Below are positions 9,040 through 16,833 of a stretch of 64,000 nt of DNA, one piece after another (the stretch's first letter is position 1; every line of letters starts with the position of its first letter). Position numbers and translations under genes: made by a program. The DNA is taken from NCBI RefSeq assembly GCF_013141695.1, contig NZ_WHNY01000059.1, positions 79,683-143,682 on the forward strand. Direction: 5' to 3'. The stretch comes from Paenibacillus plantarum (GTDB lineage Bacteria; Bacillota; Bacilli; Paenibacillales; NBRC-103111). A model generated the notes under the pieces. The model had not been told where the DNA came from. It searched no databases and was given only the letters and a program-made list of their open reading frames with translations.

Positions 9040-9300
9040 CTATTTGTGTTGACCCAGATAAGCACGAACTAATTCTTCAATCAGTTCATCCCGTTCCCGT
9101 TTACGAATGAGGCTTCTCGCATTATTGTGACGCGGAATGTAGGCAGGATCCCCCGAAAGCAAGTAACCAACAATCTGGTTAATCGGATTATACCCTTTTT
9201 CCTGAAGAGCATCATACACCGCCAGCAATACATCCTTCGGCGAAGTTTCGATCTCTTCTGCCTTCACATTGAACTTCATCGTTTTGTCCATGGAACTCAT
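9040..9300 (-). CDS. IreB family regulatory phosphoprotein (YrzL)
   Basis: This is a small (86-residue) DUF965 protein. In Enterococcus, IreB is a substrate of the PASTA kinase IreK and affects cell-envelope stress resistance. Hallmarks are DKTMKFN at the start and the nearly invariant core NPINQIVGYLLSGDPAYIPR. The open frame could begin at a GTG at 9309, but the conserved family N-terminus (MSS-DKTMKF) fits the ATG at 9300. It is the first gene of a four-gene operon with ruvX and the DUF1292 genes, just downstream of alaS, the same order as in B. subtilis. Confidence 0.92.
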   Translation of the reverse strand: MSSMDKTMKFNVKAEEIETSPKDVLLAVYDALQEKGYNPINQIVGYLLSGDPAYIPRHNNARSLIRKRERDELIEELVRAYLGQHK

Positions 9301-9410
9301 CAGGAGCACCCCACTTCCTTGTGACCTTTGTAAAATAATTGAAAAAACTTGCGTTATACATGTGATATATTCTCTATGGTTTTAAAAATTCCTGTCCATT
9401 TGAAAAATAA

Positions 9411-12038
9411 TTATACAAATTGGGAAAGCAGCCCCTCGACACTAGCTAAAGCCGCTTGCAATTTAGATGCATCCTTACCGCCAGCTTGCGCCATGTCTGG
9501 ACGACCGCCACCGCTGCCGCCAACGGCCCCAGCGACTTCTTTAATAATTTTACCCGCATGGAAGCCTTTGGAAACCAGATCAGGTGTTACTGCAGCCACT
9601 AAATTGACTTTATCTTCTGTAGCAGCGCCAAGAACGATAACAGCCGAACCCAACTTCCCTTTCATTTCATCAACGATGTTACGAAGAGAATCCATATCAG
9701 CCGCATTGACTTGCGCTGCTAGAACGGCAACACCGGCAACTTGTTTCACTTGATCCGTAAGCGAGCCAGCCTCAATACGACCAAGCTTACCACGAAGTGA
9801 CTCATTCTCGCGCCCGAGCTCTTTCAATTGCTGCAAGGTAGCATCAACGCGTTTCGGAACATCCGTGATGTTCGATTTCAGCAAGCCAGCTGCTTCTTTT
9901 AACAGTTGCAGTTGACCATCTAAATATTCGTATGCGCTGCGTCCAGAAACGGCTTCAATCCGACGTACGCCGGAGCCAATTCCTGATTCACTTACAATTT
10001 TGAACAAGCCGATTTGACCTGTATTTTGAACGTGACAGCCTCCACAGAGCTCTAAGGAATAATCGCCGACTTGTACTACGCGAACGATATCGCCATATTT
10101 CTCACCGAACAGCGCCATAGCGCCCATTGCTTTCGCATCTGCGATCGCTTTGAGAGAGATATCTACATTCGTGCTATTCCAAATTTGTTGATTCACACGT
10201 TGTTCTACGTCTTGCAGCTCTTCACTAGTGATAGAGCCAAAATGAGAGAAGTCAAACCGCAAGCGATCTGGTTCAACGAGGGACCCCGCTTGATTAACAT
10301 GCGTGCCCAACACTTCCTTAAGTGCTTTGTGCAGCAAGTGAGTCGCCGTATGGTTCTTAATGATATCCGTACGTGGTGCAGATGCTACTATCGCCTCTAC
10401 CGAGTCACCTTTGCGAAGTACGCCAGATTCAACAATAACCTTGTGTACATGTTGGCCATGCGGCGCTTTCATCACATCAACAACCTGCAGCGTTACTTGA
10501 TCGTTACGAATCGTACCATGATCACTAACTTGACCACCGCTCTCTGCATAGAAAGGCGTACGATCTAGAACAACCTGACAAGTCTCACCAACACCAACAA
10601 GCTCCACGAACTCATTCTCATGCACAATCGCTTCGATATTAGCAGTAACTACCAATTCATTATATCCAACAAATTCGCTTTTAATCGTTAATTCGGACAG
10701 GGGTCCGCCTTGAACCTTCATGCCGCCTTCTTTGTTGCTAGCTGCTCGGGCGCGATCACGCTGCTCCTTCATCGAAGCATCAAAGCCCGCACGATCAACG
10801 GTTAATCCCTTCTCCGACGCAAAGTCCTCCGTCAAATCGAATGGGAAGCCATACGTGTCATAAAGTTTGAAAGCATCAGGTCCGCTGATTTGATTCGTGC
10901 CTGCTTGCTGTGTTTTCTGAACCATCTCGGCAAGAATGATCAACCCGTCGCTCAGCGTCTCATGGAAACGCTCCTCTTCGGTACGGATCACTTTCTCGAT
11001 GAACTCACGCTTATCTACAACCTCTGGATAGTAAACACCCATGATGTCACCAACCGTTGGCACTAGTTTGAATAAGAACGGTTTATCCAGCCCAAGTACT
11101 TTCCCGTAGCGTACTGCCCGGCGCAGCAAACGGCGAATGATATAGCCGCGACCTTCATTGGAAGGAAGAACGCCATCTCCAACGGAGAAAGCTACTGTAC
11201 GGATATGGTCAGCGATGACTTTAAGTGCCACATCATGATCTTCATTCGCGTGGTAAGCAACGCCTGTAAGCTCACACGTTTTCTCAATGATCGGCAAGAA
11301 CAGGTCGGTATCGAAGTTCGAGTCAACATCCTGAAGAATGGAAGCGAAACGCTCCAATCCTGCGCCTGTATCAATATTTTTATTAGGCAGCGGTGTGTAG
11401 CTGCCATCGGAATTATGATTGAACTGTGTGAATACCAAATTCCACACTTCGAGGAAGCGCTCATTTTCCCCACCTGGCCAGCATTCCGGATCCGACAAGT
11501 CACCGTATTTATCGCCGCGATCGTAGAAAATTTCCGTACAAGGACCACAAGGACCTTCACCAATATCCCAGAAATTATCTTCTTTCAACTTATAAATACG
11601 CTCTTCTGGAATGCCAATCTGTTTGTTCCAAATATCAAAAGCTTCCTCATCATCTTCATGAACGGTTACCGAGATTCGATTCGGATCAAAGCCGATCCAT
11701 TGCGGATCCGTTAGGAACTCCCACGCCCATGGAATAACTTCTTTCTTGAAATAATCACCAATAGAGAAGTTGCCTAGCATTTCAAAAAATGTATGGTGAC
11801 GACGCGTTTTACCTACATTCTCAATATCATTCGTACGGATACATTTCTGAGCATTCGTAATCCGTGGATTCTCTGGGATTTCACGTCCATCCAGGTAGGG
11901 CTTTAAGGGTGCAATCCCTGCATTAATCCACAATAAAGTTGGATCGTTGTGCGGGACTAACGAGGAGCTCGGCTCAACCTTATGCCCTTTACTTGCGAAA
12001 AATTGCAACCACTTCGAACGAATTTCACTTGCTTTCAT
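9411..12038 (-). CDS. alaS: Alanyl-tRNA synthetase
   Basis: This charges tRNA-Ala with alanine. The 875-residue length matches the family. The class II core opens with SEIRSKWLQFFASKGH. The editing domain carries the zinc/active-site HTATHLLHKAL (about residue 563) and CGGCHVQNTGQIG (about 665). The C-terminal domain ends with the Gly-rich GGSGGGRPDMAQAGG. Expression is controlled by a T-box leader and a consensus promoter directly upstream. The next gene, ireB, follows after 110 bases in which I see no clear terminator. Confidence 0.97.
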   Translation of the reverse strand: MKASEIRSKWLQFFASKGHKVEPSSSLVPHNDPTLLWINAGIAPLKPYLDGREIPENPRITNAQKCIRTNDIENVGKTRRHHTFFEMLGNFSIGDYFKKEVIPWAWEFLTDPQWIGFDPNRISVTVHEDDEEAFDIWNKQIGIPEERIYKLKEDNFWDIGEGPCGPCTEIFYDRGDKYGDLSDPECWPGGENERFLEVWNLVFTQFNHNSDGSYTPLPNKNIDTGAGLERFASILQDVDSNFDTDLFLPIIEKTCELTGVAYHANEDHDVALKVIADHIRTVAFSVGDGVLPSNEGRGYIIRRLLRRAVRYGKVLGLDKPFLFKLVPTVGDIMGVYYPEVVDKREFIEKVIRTEEERFHETLSDGLIILAEMVQKTQQAGTNQISGPDAFKLYDTYGFPFDLTEDFASEKGLTVDRAGFDASMKEQRDRARAASNKEGGMKVQGGPLSELTIKSEFVGYNELVVTANIEAIVHENEFVELVGVGETCQVVLDRTPFYAESGGQVSDHGTIRNDQVTLQVVDVMKAPHGQHVHKVIVESGVLRKGDSVEAIVASAPRTDIIKNHTATHLLHKALKEVLGTHVNQAGSLVEPDRLRFDFSHFGSITSEELQDVEQRVNQQIWNSTNVDISLKAIADAKAMGAMALFGEKYGDIVRVVQVGDYSLELCGGCHVQNTGQIGLFKIVSESGIGSGVRRIEAVSGRSAYEYLDGQLQLLKEAAGLLKSNITDVPKRVDATLQQLKELGRENESLRGKLGRIEAGSLTDQVKQVAGVAVLAAQVNAADMDSLRNIVDEMKGKLGSAVIVLGAATEDKVNLVAAVTPDLVSKGFHAGKIIKEVAGAVGGSGGGRPDMAQAGGKDASKLQAALASVEGLLSQFV

Positions 12039-12076
12039 CTCTGTGAGCCTCCATATTTAGGATAAGATTACAAAAA

Positions 12077-12367
12077 ACAAAAAACGCCCCTGCAGCTAAC
12101 AGGGACGAATCATCGCGGTACCACCCTGGTTATTGGTTTCGTGCTCCCTTTGCCTACGGCGTAGAGCGAATCCAATCTCCTTGTGCGGATCTGTAACGGG
12201 TCCAACCGGTGGAGTTCATCCACGCTCCGAAACGAGCTTTGGGCCATCCTAGCATCGCAAGGTTCTTCCAGCCGATCTTCGCAGCTTTCGCTGCCAAGCG
12301 GAACCTCTTCTCTGACGATGAGCTATGGCTTACTAAGTTTCATCAACGCTTTAATTCACATATAGAT
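12077..12367 (-). ncRNA. T-box riboswitch leader of alaS
   Basis: The minus-strand leader contains the T-box sequence AGGGTGGTACCGCG (12114-12127) and an intrinsic terminator: GTCCCTG pairs with CAGGGGC at 12086-12105, followed by a T run. The Stem I apical element GGCTGGAAG is recognisable near 12265-12275. On its 3' side GATGCTAGG contains GCT followed by A, a plausible Ala specifier codon. Uncharged tRNA-Ala should favour the antiterminator. Specifier placement is by eye only. Confidence 0.92.
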
Positions 12368-12374
12368 AAGGCAA

Positions 12375-12403
12375 ATTATAACTTTATGGAAGGGGCCTGT
12401 CAA
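12375..12403 (-). promoter_or_regulatory. Consensus sigma-A promoter of alaS
   Basis: TTGACA and TATAAT, both perfect hexamers, are separated by exactly 17 bases and lie just upstream of the T-box leader. Transcription should begin near 12367. Confidence 0.9.
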
Positions 12404-12441
12404 TATGAGGGCATTATACTGTAGAATGTAGAAATAAGGAG

Positions 12442-12672
12442 GTGCTTAACATGGACATTTCAACACTTACTTTGCTTGGGCTCATCTTCCCCATATTCGT
12501 CTTAATCATTTACATTATGGCGAAAACAGTCATTAGGAAGCAGATTCCGGACAGCCGTTACAACCCGTTTGACTACATTACGGGGCAATCGCATGTCGAA
12601 TTCCAAGAACAAAAGGAACAAAAAGAGGAAGATGACAGCCAAGGTGATGATAAAGATAAGCATCTTAAGTAG
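12442..12672 (+). CDS. Small single-pass membrane protein (DUF3951-like)
   Basis: A 76-residue protein with one membrane segment (residues 6-26), a middle motif PDSRYNPFDYITGQS and a highly charged Glu/Lys/Asp tail. AGGAGG lies seven to eight bases before the ATG. The FDYITGQ-(x)-EF pattern resembles the uncharacterised DUF3951 family of Bacillota, recalled rather than searched. It is transcribed away from alaS, and its own promoter must lie within or next to the alaS promoter region. Function unknown. Confidence 0.8.
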   Translation: MLNMDISTLTLLGLIFPIFVLIIYIMAKTVIRKQIPDSRYNPFDYITGQSHVEFQEQKEQKEEDDSQGDDKDKHLK

Positions 12673-12708
12673 TCCTTTGCTTCGTTTAATTTCATCACAA
12701 ATTCACCG

Positions 12709-12765
12709 TTGACAATGATTCTCAATAGAAGTATACTAAGTTTATTGATAATGATTTTCATTGTC
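12709..12765 (+). promoter_or_regulatory. Sigma-A promoter overlapped by two Fur boxes
   Basis: TTGACA (12709-12714) and TATACT (12732-12737) are 17 bases apart on the plus strand. A Fur-like element lies over the -35 and spacer (12710-12728, about 13 of 19 matches to the consensus). A second at 12747-12765 (GATAATGATTTTCATTGTC, 16 of 19) covers the start of transcription. This should make a tightly iron-repressed promoter. No protein gene follows on this strand before the convergent yrrI. Confidence 0.85.
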
Positions 12766-12929
12766 AGAGGCAACAACTAACAGCAAGTTTATTACTCACT
12801 TATTCCGTAGTCCATTTCATGGTTTACGTATGGGCCACAACCTTTTCTAACTCCTCAACCCTCGTGCAAAACCCTTTGAACCATGATCCCGCAAGTCATG
12901 GCTCAAGGGGTTTTGTGCGTCTTTTGGCC
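12744..12929 (+). ncRNA. Candidate Fur-controlled small RNA (~185 nt)
   Basis: The transcript predicted from the Fur-box promoter runs through about 120 bases without a supported open frame and ends at a long hairpin (12864-12918). The segment just before the hairpin, CTAACTCCTCAACCCTCG (12847-12864), is pyrimidine-rich and complementary in part to ribosome binding sites. That is the design of seed regions in iron-sparing RNAs such as B. subtilis FsrA. A 53-codon frame from 12819 lacks a ribosome site and reads through the hairpin. This is an inference from sequence alone. Confidence 0.6.
12864..12925 (+). terminator. Long hairpin closing the candidate small RNA, possibly bidirectional
   Basis: The arms 12864-12886 and 12896-12918 pair over about 22 bp with one internal mismatch and a 9-base loop. 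TTTT lies in the closing arm and a short CTTTT tract follows. It may also end the convergent yrrI transcript. Confidence 0.65.
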
Positions 12930-12948
12930 TGTTTCCTGATCAGCATGC

Positions 12949-14019
12949 CTAAGTTGTTTGCTTATGAACGAAGTGGATGAACACATGCTGGACGATAACT
13001 TTCATTACGGCGAAGAAGGGTACTGCCAAGATCAATCCCACAACTCCAGCTACTTCGCCACCAACAAGCAAGGCGAAAATGATAAATAGCGGATGCATGT
13101 GCAGCGTTTTCCCTACGACTTGTGGCGATATCACATTTCCCTCGAGAATCTGCACGGTCAAATTGACAAGTGCGACGAACAGCACCATTTTCAACGAGAC
13201 GGTTGAAGCCATAATAATGGCCGGTGCCGCGCCAAAAAAAGGCCCCATATACGGGATGATATTGAAGATCGCGACTACGCTTGCAAGCAATAACGGGTAC
13301 GGCATTCCGATCAGCCAGTAGCCCAAATACGCTAGCACGCCAATAATCAAGCACACGAGGAGCTGCCCTCGTATATAGTTGCCCAGCGCCGTATCAATGT
13401 CCATGAGCAGGGAGACGGTTTTTTTGCGATGCTTCATCGGTACAATGGCTAGCGCGGTTTTCTCGATAATCTGAAAATCCTTCAAGATGTAGAAAGCCAG
13501 AAACGGCACGATGAAAGCTATAAACAGCATATTGATCGTCGTCCCAATTTGATTCATGTAATTCGCAACCGCCATAGAAATCTTCGTTTCCAACTTCCCT
13601 ATGGAATGATTAAAGCCATTTCGAACACTGTCAGGCAGCAGTTGATTCTGATTGAAGCCATCAACAAGGGACTGTGCTTTCATCGCCATTTGTGGCATAT
13701 GTTCATTTAATTCAGCCGCTTGCTCCACAAACATGGGAGTCATATTCATAATAATGACCGTCACTGATGTGATAAACACACCATAAATCAGCAATACGGC
13801 AATTGTTCGCGGCATTTTGCGTTTATTCAGAATCGTGACCACAGGATTTAATATATACGAGATAATTATCGCTATAAAAAACGGCATCACGATGGCTTTA
13901 ATGAATGTGAACATGTGAAACAAGATAGGTTTAATCAGCAAAAGCAAATATAACCCGACTAAGATTAATAAGGCATATATCATCCCCACAAACCATTTAT
14001 TACTCCAAAATCGTTCCAT
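12949..14019 (-). CDS. yrrI: AI-2E family transporter (YrrI)
   Basis: This polytopic membrane protein belongs to the AI-2E/TqsA-PerM family. Members export signalling or other small molecules, or act as ion antiporters; the substrate is not known here. There are about eight hydrophobic segments, with the family motif region PYLLASVVAIFNIIPYMGPF near the C-terminal third and LEGNVISPQVVGK after it. The open frame extends to 14061, but AGGTGGAGG sits six bases before the ATG at 14019, so I use that start (356 residues, close to B. subtilis YrrI). It is convergent with the candidate Fur-controlled RNA. Confidence 0.9.
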   Translation of the reverse strand: MERFWSNKWFVGMIYALLILVGLYLLLLIKPILFHMFTFIKAIVMPFFIAIIISYILNPVVTILNKRKMPRTIAVLLIYGVFITSVTVIIMNMTPMFVEQAAELNEHMPQMAMKAQSLVDGFNQNQLLPDSVRNGFNHSIGKLETKISMAVANYMNQIGTTINMLFIAFIVPFLAFYILKDFQIIEKTALAIVPMKHRKKTVSLLMDIDTALGNYIRGQLLVCLIIGVLAYLGYWLIGMPYPLLLASVVAIFNIIPYMGPFFGAAPAIIMASTVSLKMVLFVALVNLTVQILEGNVISPQVVGKTLHMHPLFIIFALLVGGEVAGVVGLILAVPFFAVMKVIVQHVFIHFVHKQTT

Positions 14020-14112
14020 GCTGCCTCCACCTCTGTCATATGAATTCAATGTAACGTTCATACAGTATGTGTACTAGTTGTCCAATTTAATCCTGACTTA
14101 GCATCTCATGAC

Positions 14113-14161
14113 AAAAAAGCGTTATTGTTCAAGCGATTCCTCGCCTGACCAATAACGCTTC
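14113..14161 (-). terminator. Terminator after the zinc-ribbon gene
   Basis: On the minus strand AGCGTTATTG pairs with CAATAACGCT around a loop that can form further pairs, followed by TTTTTTG. It ends the yrrD/zinc-ribbon transcript. Confidence 0.85.
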
Positions 14162-14173
14162 AACTTGTTAACT

Positions 14174-14377
14174 TTAGTTCACGTGCTCGTGGATATGAGA
14201 AACTTCTTCCTCAAAAAACAAATCATCCAGCGAACTTAACGTACCATCTTCCTCAACTTGATAGACGGACATCTTATCTCCGTTTACGCTGAGTTCAATG
14301 AAACAACCCCAACAGTAAAATTGATGGGAACCGATCTTTCCAATATCTTTGGAATTACAGTTTGGACAACGCATCAT
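14174..14377 (-). CDS. Small zinc-ribbon protein, function unknown
   Basis: A 67-residue protein opening with MMRCPNCNSKDIGKIG and, 17 residues later, YCWGC: two CxxC knuckles that should bind one zinc ion. The rest is acidic (SSLDDLFFEEEV) and ends His-rich (SHIHEHVN). AGGGTG overlaps the end of yrrD and lies five bases before the ATG at 14377; a GTG two codons earlier is less well placed. It probably shares a transcript with yrrD. No specific family recognised. Confidence 0.8.
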   Translation of the reverse strand: MMRCPNCNSKDIGKIGSHQFYCWGCFIELSVNGDKMSVYQVEEDGTLSSLDDLFFEEEVSHIHEHVN

Positions 14378-14384
14378 GCTCACC

Positions 14385-14906
14385 CTATTCTTCTTTGGAT
14401 ACGAAGAGTTCTTCTACTTCCTGAGCGCAATGTCCAGGCACGATGATTGCATCTTCCCCCATCGTTGCCGATTCTGGCATGGGAAGCCACTTTCGCCCTT
14501 CTTTTAAATCAGAAATAAACCCTTCGGACAATTCATAACCTACTATTTGTTTACCCCAATTCTGGTTTAAATAAACATCTTCTACCACGCCTAATTCGTG
14601 CCCTCCCACTGTGATGACCGGGAGTCCCTTAATCTTGTCGCTTCCCTCAAGAAAAGCATGGCACTCATTCTTCTGCCCAAATTCGCAAATGACACTATCG
14701 TTCGGTATGGTTATAGCATCCTCTCCGGCAGAAACGATTCCATCCCATGAAATATATCGTAAGGACGAGAACCATGTCTTCGCTTCGAGTATAATGCCGC
14801 TTATGTTCCACGTTGGGTCAATCAATAAATCCTTTACTTCACCAACTTGCTTGCCCGACTCAACGGTTACAACGGGAAGTCCTATTAATTCATGCGCTCT
14901 GCGCAA
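14385..14906 (-). CDS. yrrD: PRC-barrel domain protein (YrrD)
   Basis: A 173-residue protein with two PRC-barrel-like halves, each with the pattern 'G-L-P-V-(I/V)-T-V-x-(S/G)-x-x-x-G-x-V-x-D'. The first is GLPVVTVESGKQVGEVKDLL (residues 8-27) and the second GLPVITVGGHELGVVEDVYL. PRC barrels occur in the 16S rRNA processing factor RimM and in photosynthetic reaction centres. The function of YrrD is unknown. It lies between the zinc-ribbon gene and the cysteine desulfurase. In B. subtilis recD2 lies in this neighbourhood; it is missing from this window. Confidence 0.88.
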   Translation of the reverse strand: MRRAHELIGLPVVTVESGKQVGEVKDLLIDPTWNISGIILEAKTWFSSLRYISWDGIVSAGEDAITIPNDSVICEFGQKNECHAFLEGSDKIKGLPVITVGGHELGVVEDVYLNQNWGKQIVGYELSEGFISDLKEGRKWLPMPESATMGEDAIIVPGHCAQEVEELFVSKEE

Positions 14907-14934
14907 GCGTAACGCCTCCTAGAACCACCCAGTA

Positions 14935-16083
14935 CTACTTATTACGCAACCGCTGGATAATGGTTGCAACTTTCTGGGCAGCCGTTTCGATTTGTTCTTT
15001 AGAATTCCCCATTCCAAAGCTAAATCGCACAGCGGAGTGTGTCACATTTTCTGGAAGTTTCATGGCCTGTAAGACATGTGAAACTTCAAGTGAGCCAGAC
15101 GTGCATGCGGAGCCGCTTGCAGCAGCTACCCCTTCTAAATCAAGGTTCATTAAGAGCGTTTCTGTAGAAACACCTGGAAAAGAAATGTTTAGAATGTGCG
15201 GGACATGCCAAGCCTTATGCCCGTTAATCACAAACCCCTCACAGCCCAATTGCTGTTCTAAGATGGAAATCATGTGTTCGCGAAGCCTACTAGCTTGTGT
15301 GTAGTTGCGTTCTTGGAGCGGAAGAATGGTTTCAACTGCTTTAGCGAAGCCGGCAATGGCGGGGATATTTTCAGTTCCAGCTCTTCGCTTGCGTTCTTGT
15401 GAACCACCGAATACGTGAGGAAGCAGTTTCGTATGCTTGGAAACGTAGAGGGCACCTGCGCCTTTGGGGCCATAAATTTTGTGGGCAGACAAACTCACGA
15501 GATCGACCGGCAGTTCGGCAAGATTCAGGGAAATCTTCCCTAAAGCTTGCACCGCATCGACATGAAAGGTAATGCCAAGTTTACGTGCTAACCGACCAAT
15601 TTGCTCAATGGGTTGGATAGTCCCTACTTCATTGTTCACATACATCATAGAGATTAAAGCTGTATCGGGACGAATAGCTGCTTCCACATCTTCTATTTGA
15701 ATAAGTCCATCTGAACCTACTGGGACGTATGTGACTTCAAATCCAAGGCTTTCCAATCGTTCACAGGGATGAAGCACAGCATGATGCTCGATCGCACTCG
15801 TCACGATATGCTTTCTGCCAGCTTGATCCCCATGCATGATCCCAAAGATCGCCATGTTATTGCTTTCTGTTCCGCCGCTTGTAAAGATAAGCTCACCAGG
15901 CATACAGCCTAAAGATTTCGCCATACCGTCACGGAAGCGATTCAACGCAGTTCTTGCCGCACGGCCGAAGCTATGCGTACTGGATGGATTACCATAATTT
16001 GCTGTATAGAAAGGCAACATAGCCTCCCATACATCAGCATGTACGGGCGTTGTTGCAGCATGATCAAGATAAATAGGTTCCAT
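14935..16083 (-). CDS. yrvO: Cysteine desulfurase (YrvO/IscS-like)
   Basis: This is a PLP-dependent enzyme taking sulfur from cysteine. In B. subtilis YrvO feeds MnmA for tRNA 2-thiouridine. The 382 residues show the N-terminal IYLDHAATTPVH, the PLP-lysine motif SAHKIYGPKG (about residue 205), and the catalytic cysteine loop SGSACTSGSLEVSHVL (about 322-337), typical of the IscS/NifS group I type. It starts eight bases after cymR. The partner mnmA is only about 750 bases away but on the opposite strand, unlike the B. subtilis order cymR-yrvO-trmU on one strand. Confidence 0.93.
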   Translation of the reverse strand: MEPIYLDHAATTPVHADVWEAMLPFYTANYGNPSSTHSFGRAARTALNRFRDGMAKSLGCMPGELIFTSGGTESNNMAIFGIMHGDQAGRKHIVTSAIEHHAVLHPCERLESLGFEVTYVPVGSDGLIQIEDVEAAIRPDTALISMMYVNNEVGTIQPIEQIGRLARKLGITFHVDAVQALGKISLNLAELPVDLVSLSAHKIYGPKGAGALYVSKHTKLLPHVFGGSQERKRRAGTENIPAIAGFAKAVETILPLQERNYTQASRLREHMISILEQQLGCEGFVINGHKAWHVPHILNISFPGVSTETLLMNLDLEGVAAASGSACTSGSLEVSHVLQAMKLPENVTHSAVRFSFGMGNSKEQIETAAQKVATIIQRLRNK

Positions 16084-16091
16084 GTGTCACC

Positions 16092-16511
16092 TTAAATGTA
16101 AAACATGTAATTATCGTTTTTACCTTTATCCTCAAAAGAAATCAGATTCGCCAATGTCGTGGAGTCCAGTACATCCGCAATACTATCGCGAATGCGAATC
16201 CACAAGTCACGTTTGGCAGGATCATCTTCTTCCGTAAAATCTACGGGGCTGATCGGTCCTTCAAGTACACGAATTACTTCACCTGCAGTTACCTGCTCGG
16301 CAGATTTAGAAAGAATATAACCACCATAAGCTCCGCGAATACTTTTTACTAAACCCGCATTCCGTAAAGGAGCTACAAGCTGCTCAAGATAATGTTCAGA
16401 AAGCTGATGTCTCTCAGCAATGCTCTTCAGTGAAGTTGGCCCTTCACCCACTCGGTTAGCTAATTCCATCATGATCGTTAGACCATAACGACCTTTTGTG
16501 GAAATTTTCAA
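16092..16511 (-). CDS. cymR: Rrf2-family cysteine metabolism repressor CymR
   Basis: This is the master repressor of cysteine synthesis genes, acting with CysK in B. subtilis. The 139-residue protein aligns over its whole length with CymR, including MKISTKGRYGLTIMMELA, LSEHYLEQLV (recognition helix region) and the closing YMFYI. No cysteine is present, so it cannot hold an iron-sulfur cluster like IscR or NsrR. The open frame reaches 16532, but the family N-terminus MKISTKG fits a TTG start at 16511, with GAGGTGT five bases upstream. It is first in the cymR-yrvO transcript and divergent from mnmA. Confidence 0.93.
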   Translation of the reverse strand: MKISTKGRYGLTIMMELANRVGEGPTSLKSIAERHQLSEHYLEQLVAPLRNAGLVKSIRGAYGGYILSKSAEQVTAGEVIRVLEGPISPVDFTEEDDPAKRDLWIRIRDSIADVLDSTTLANLISFEDKGKNDNYMFYI

Positions 16512-16743
16512 AATTAACACCTCATTCAACAAGATATGCCATCAAGGAGTCTGTATATATATCGCTAAAACTTGAAATGCTTACCAACCTTGCTACCCAC
16601 ACTAAACACCAGGGTCGTCCCTATCTAGGTAAACAGCGTTTCCATTTTTCGCAAAAACATTCCAAAACATCCGTATATCGTATCTATGTTATCACAAAAC
16701 CCTTGTATTGTGGGGGAAAAACAATGACATTCTCATGAAATAT

Positions 16744-16772
16744 TTTAATTTTGAGCAATTGGCATGTATAAT
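16744..16772 (+). promoter_or_regulatory. Probable mnmA promoter
   Basis: A perfect TATAAT (16767-16772) has the weak -35 TTTAAT 17 bases upstream. The 320-base gap between cymR and mnmA also holds a small palindrome AGGGTCGTCCCT near 16611-16622. I see no gene in it. Confidence 0.5.
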
Positions 16773-16833
16773 AGTAGTGTTCAAAATGAACAGCTCCACC
16801 AAAGTCCAGCAAGATGGAAAAGAGGTTTACGCT

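Noticed and set aside
12819..12980. A 53-codon open frame through the candidate small RNA
   Set aside because: No ribosome binding site, it reads through the long hairpin and into the antisense end of yrrI, and its composition is not protein-like.
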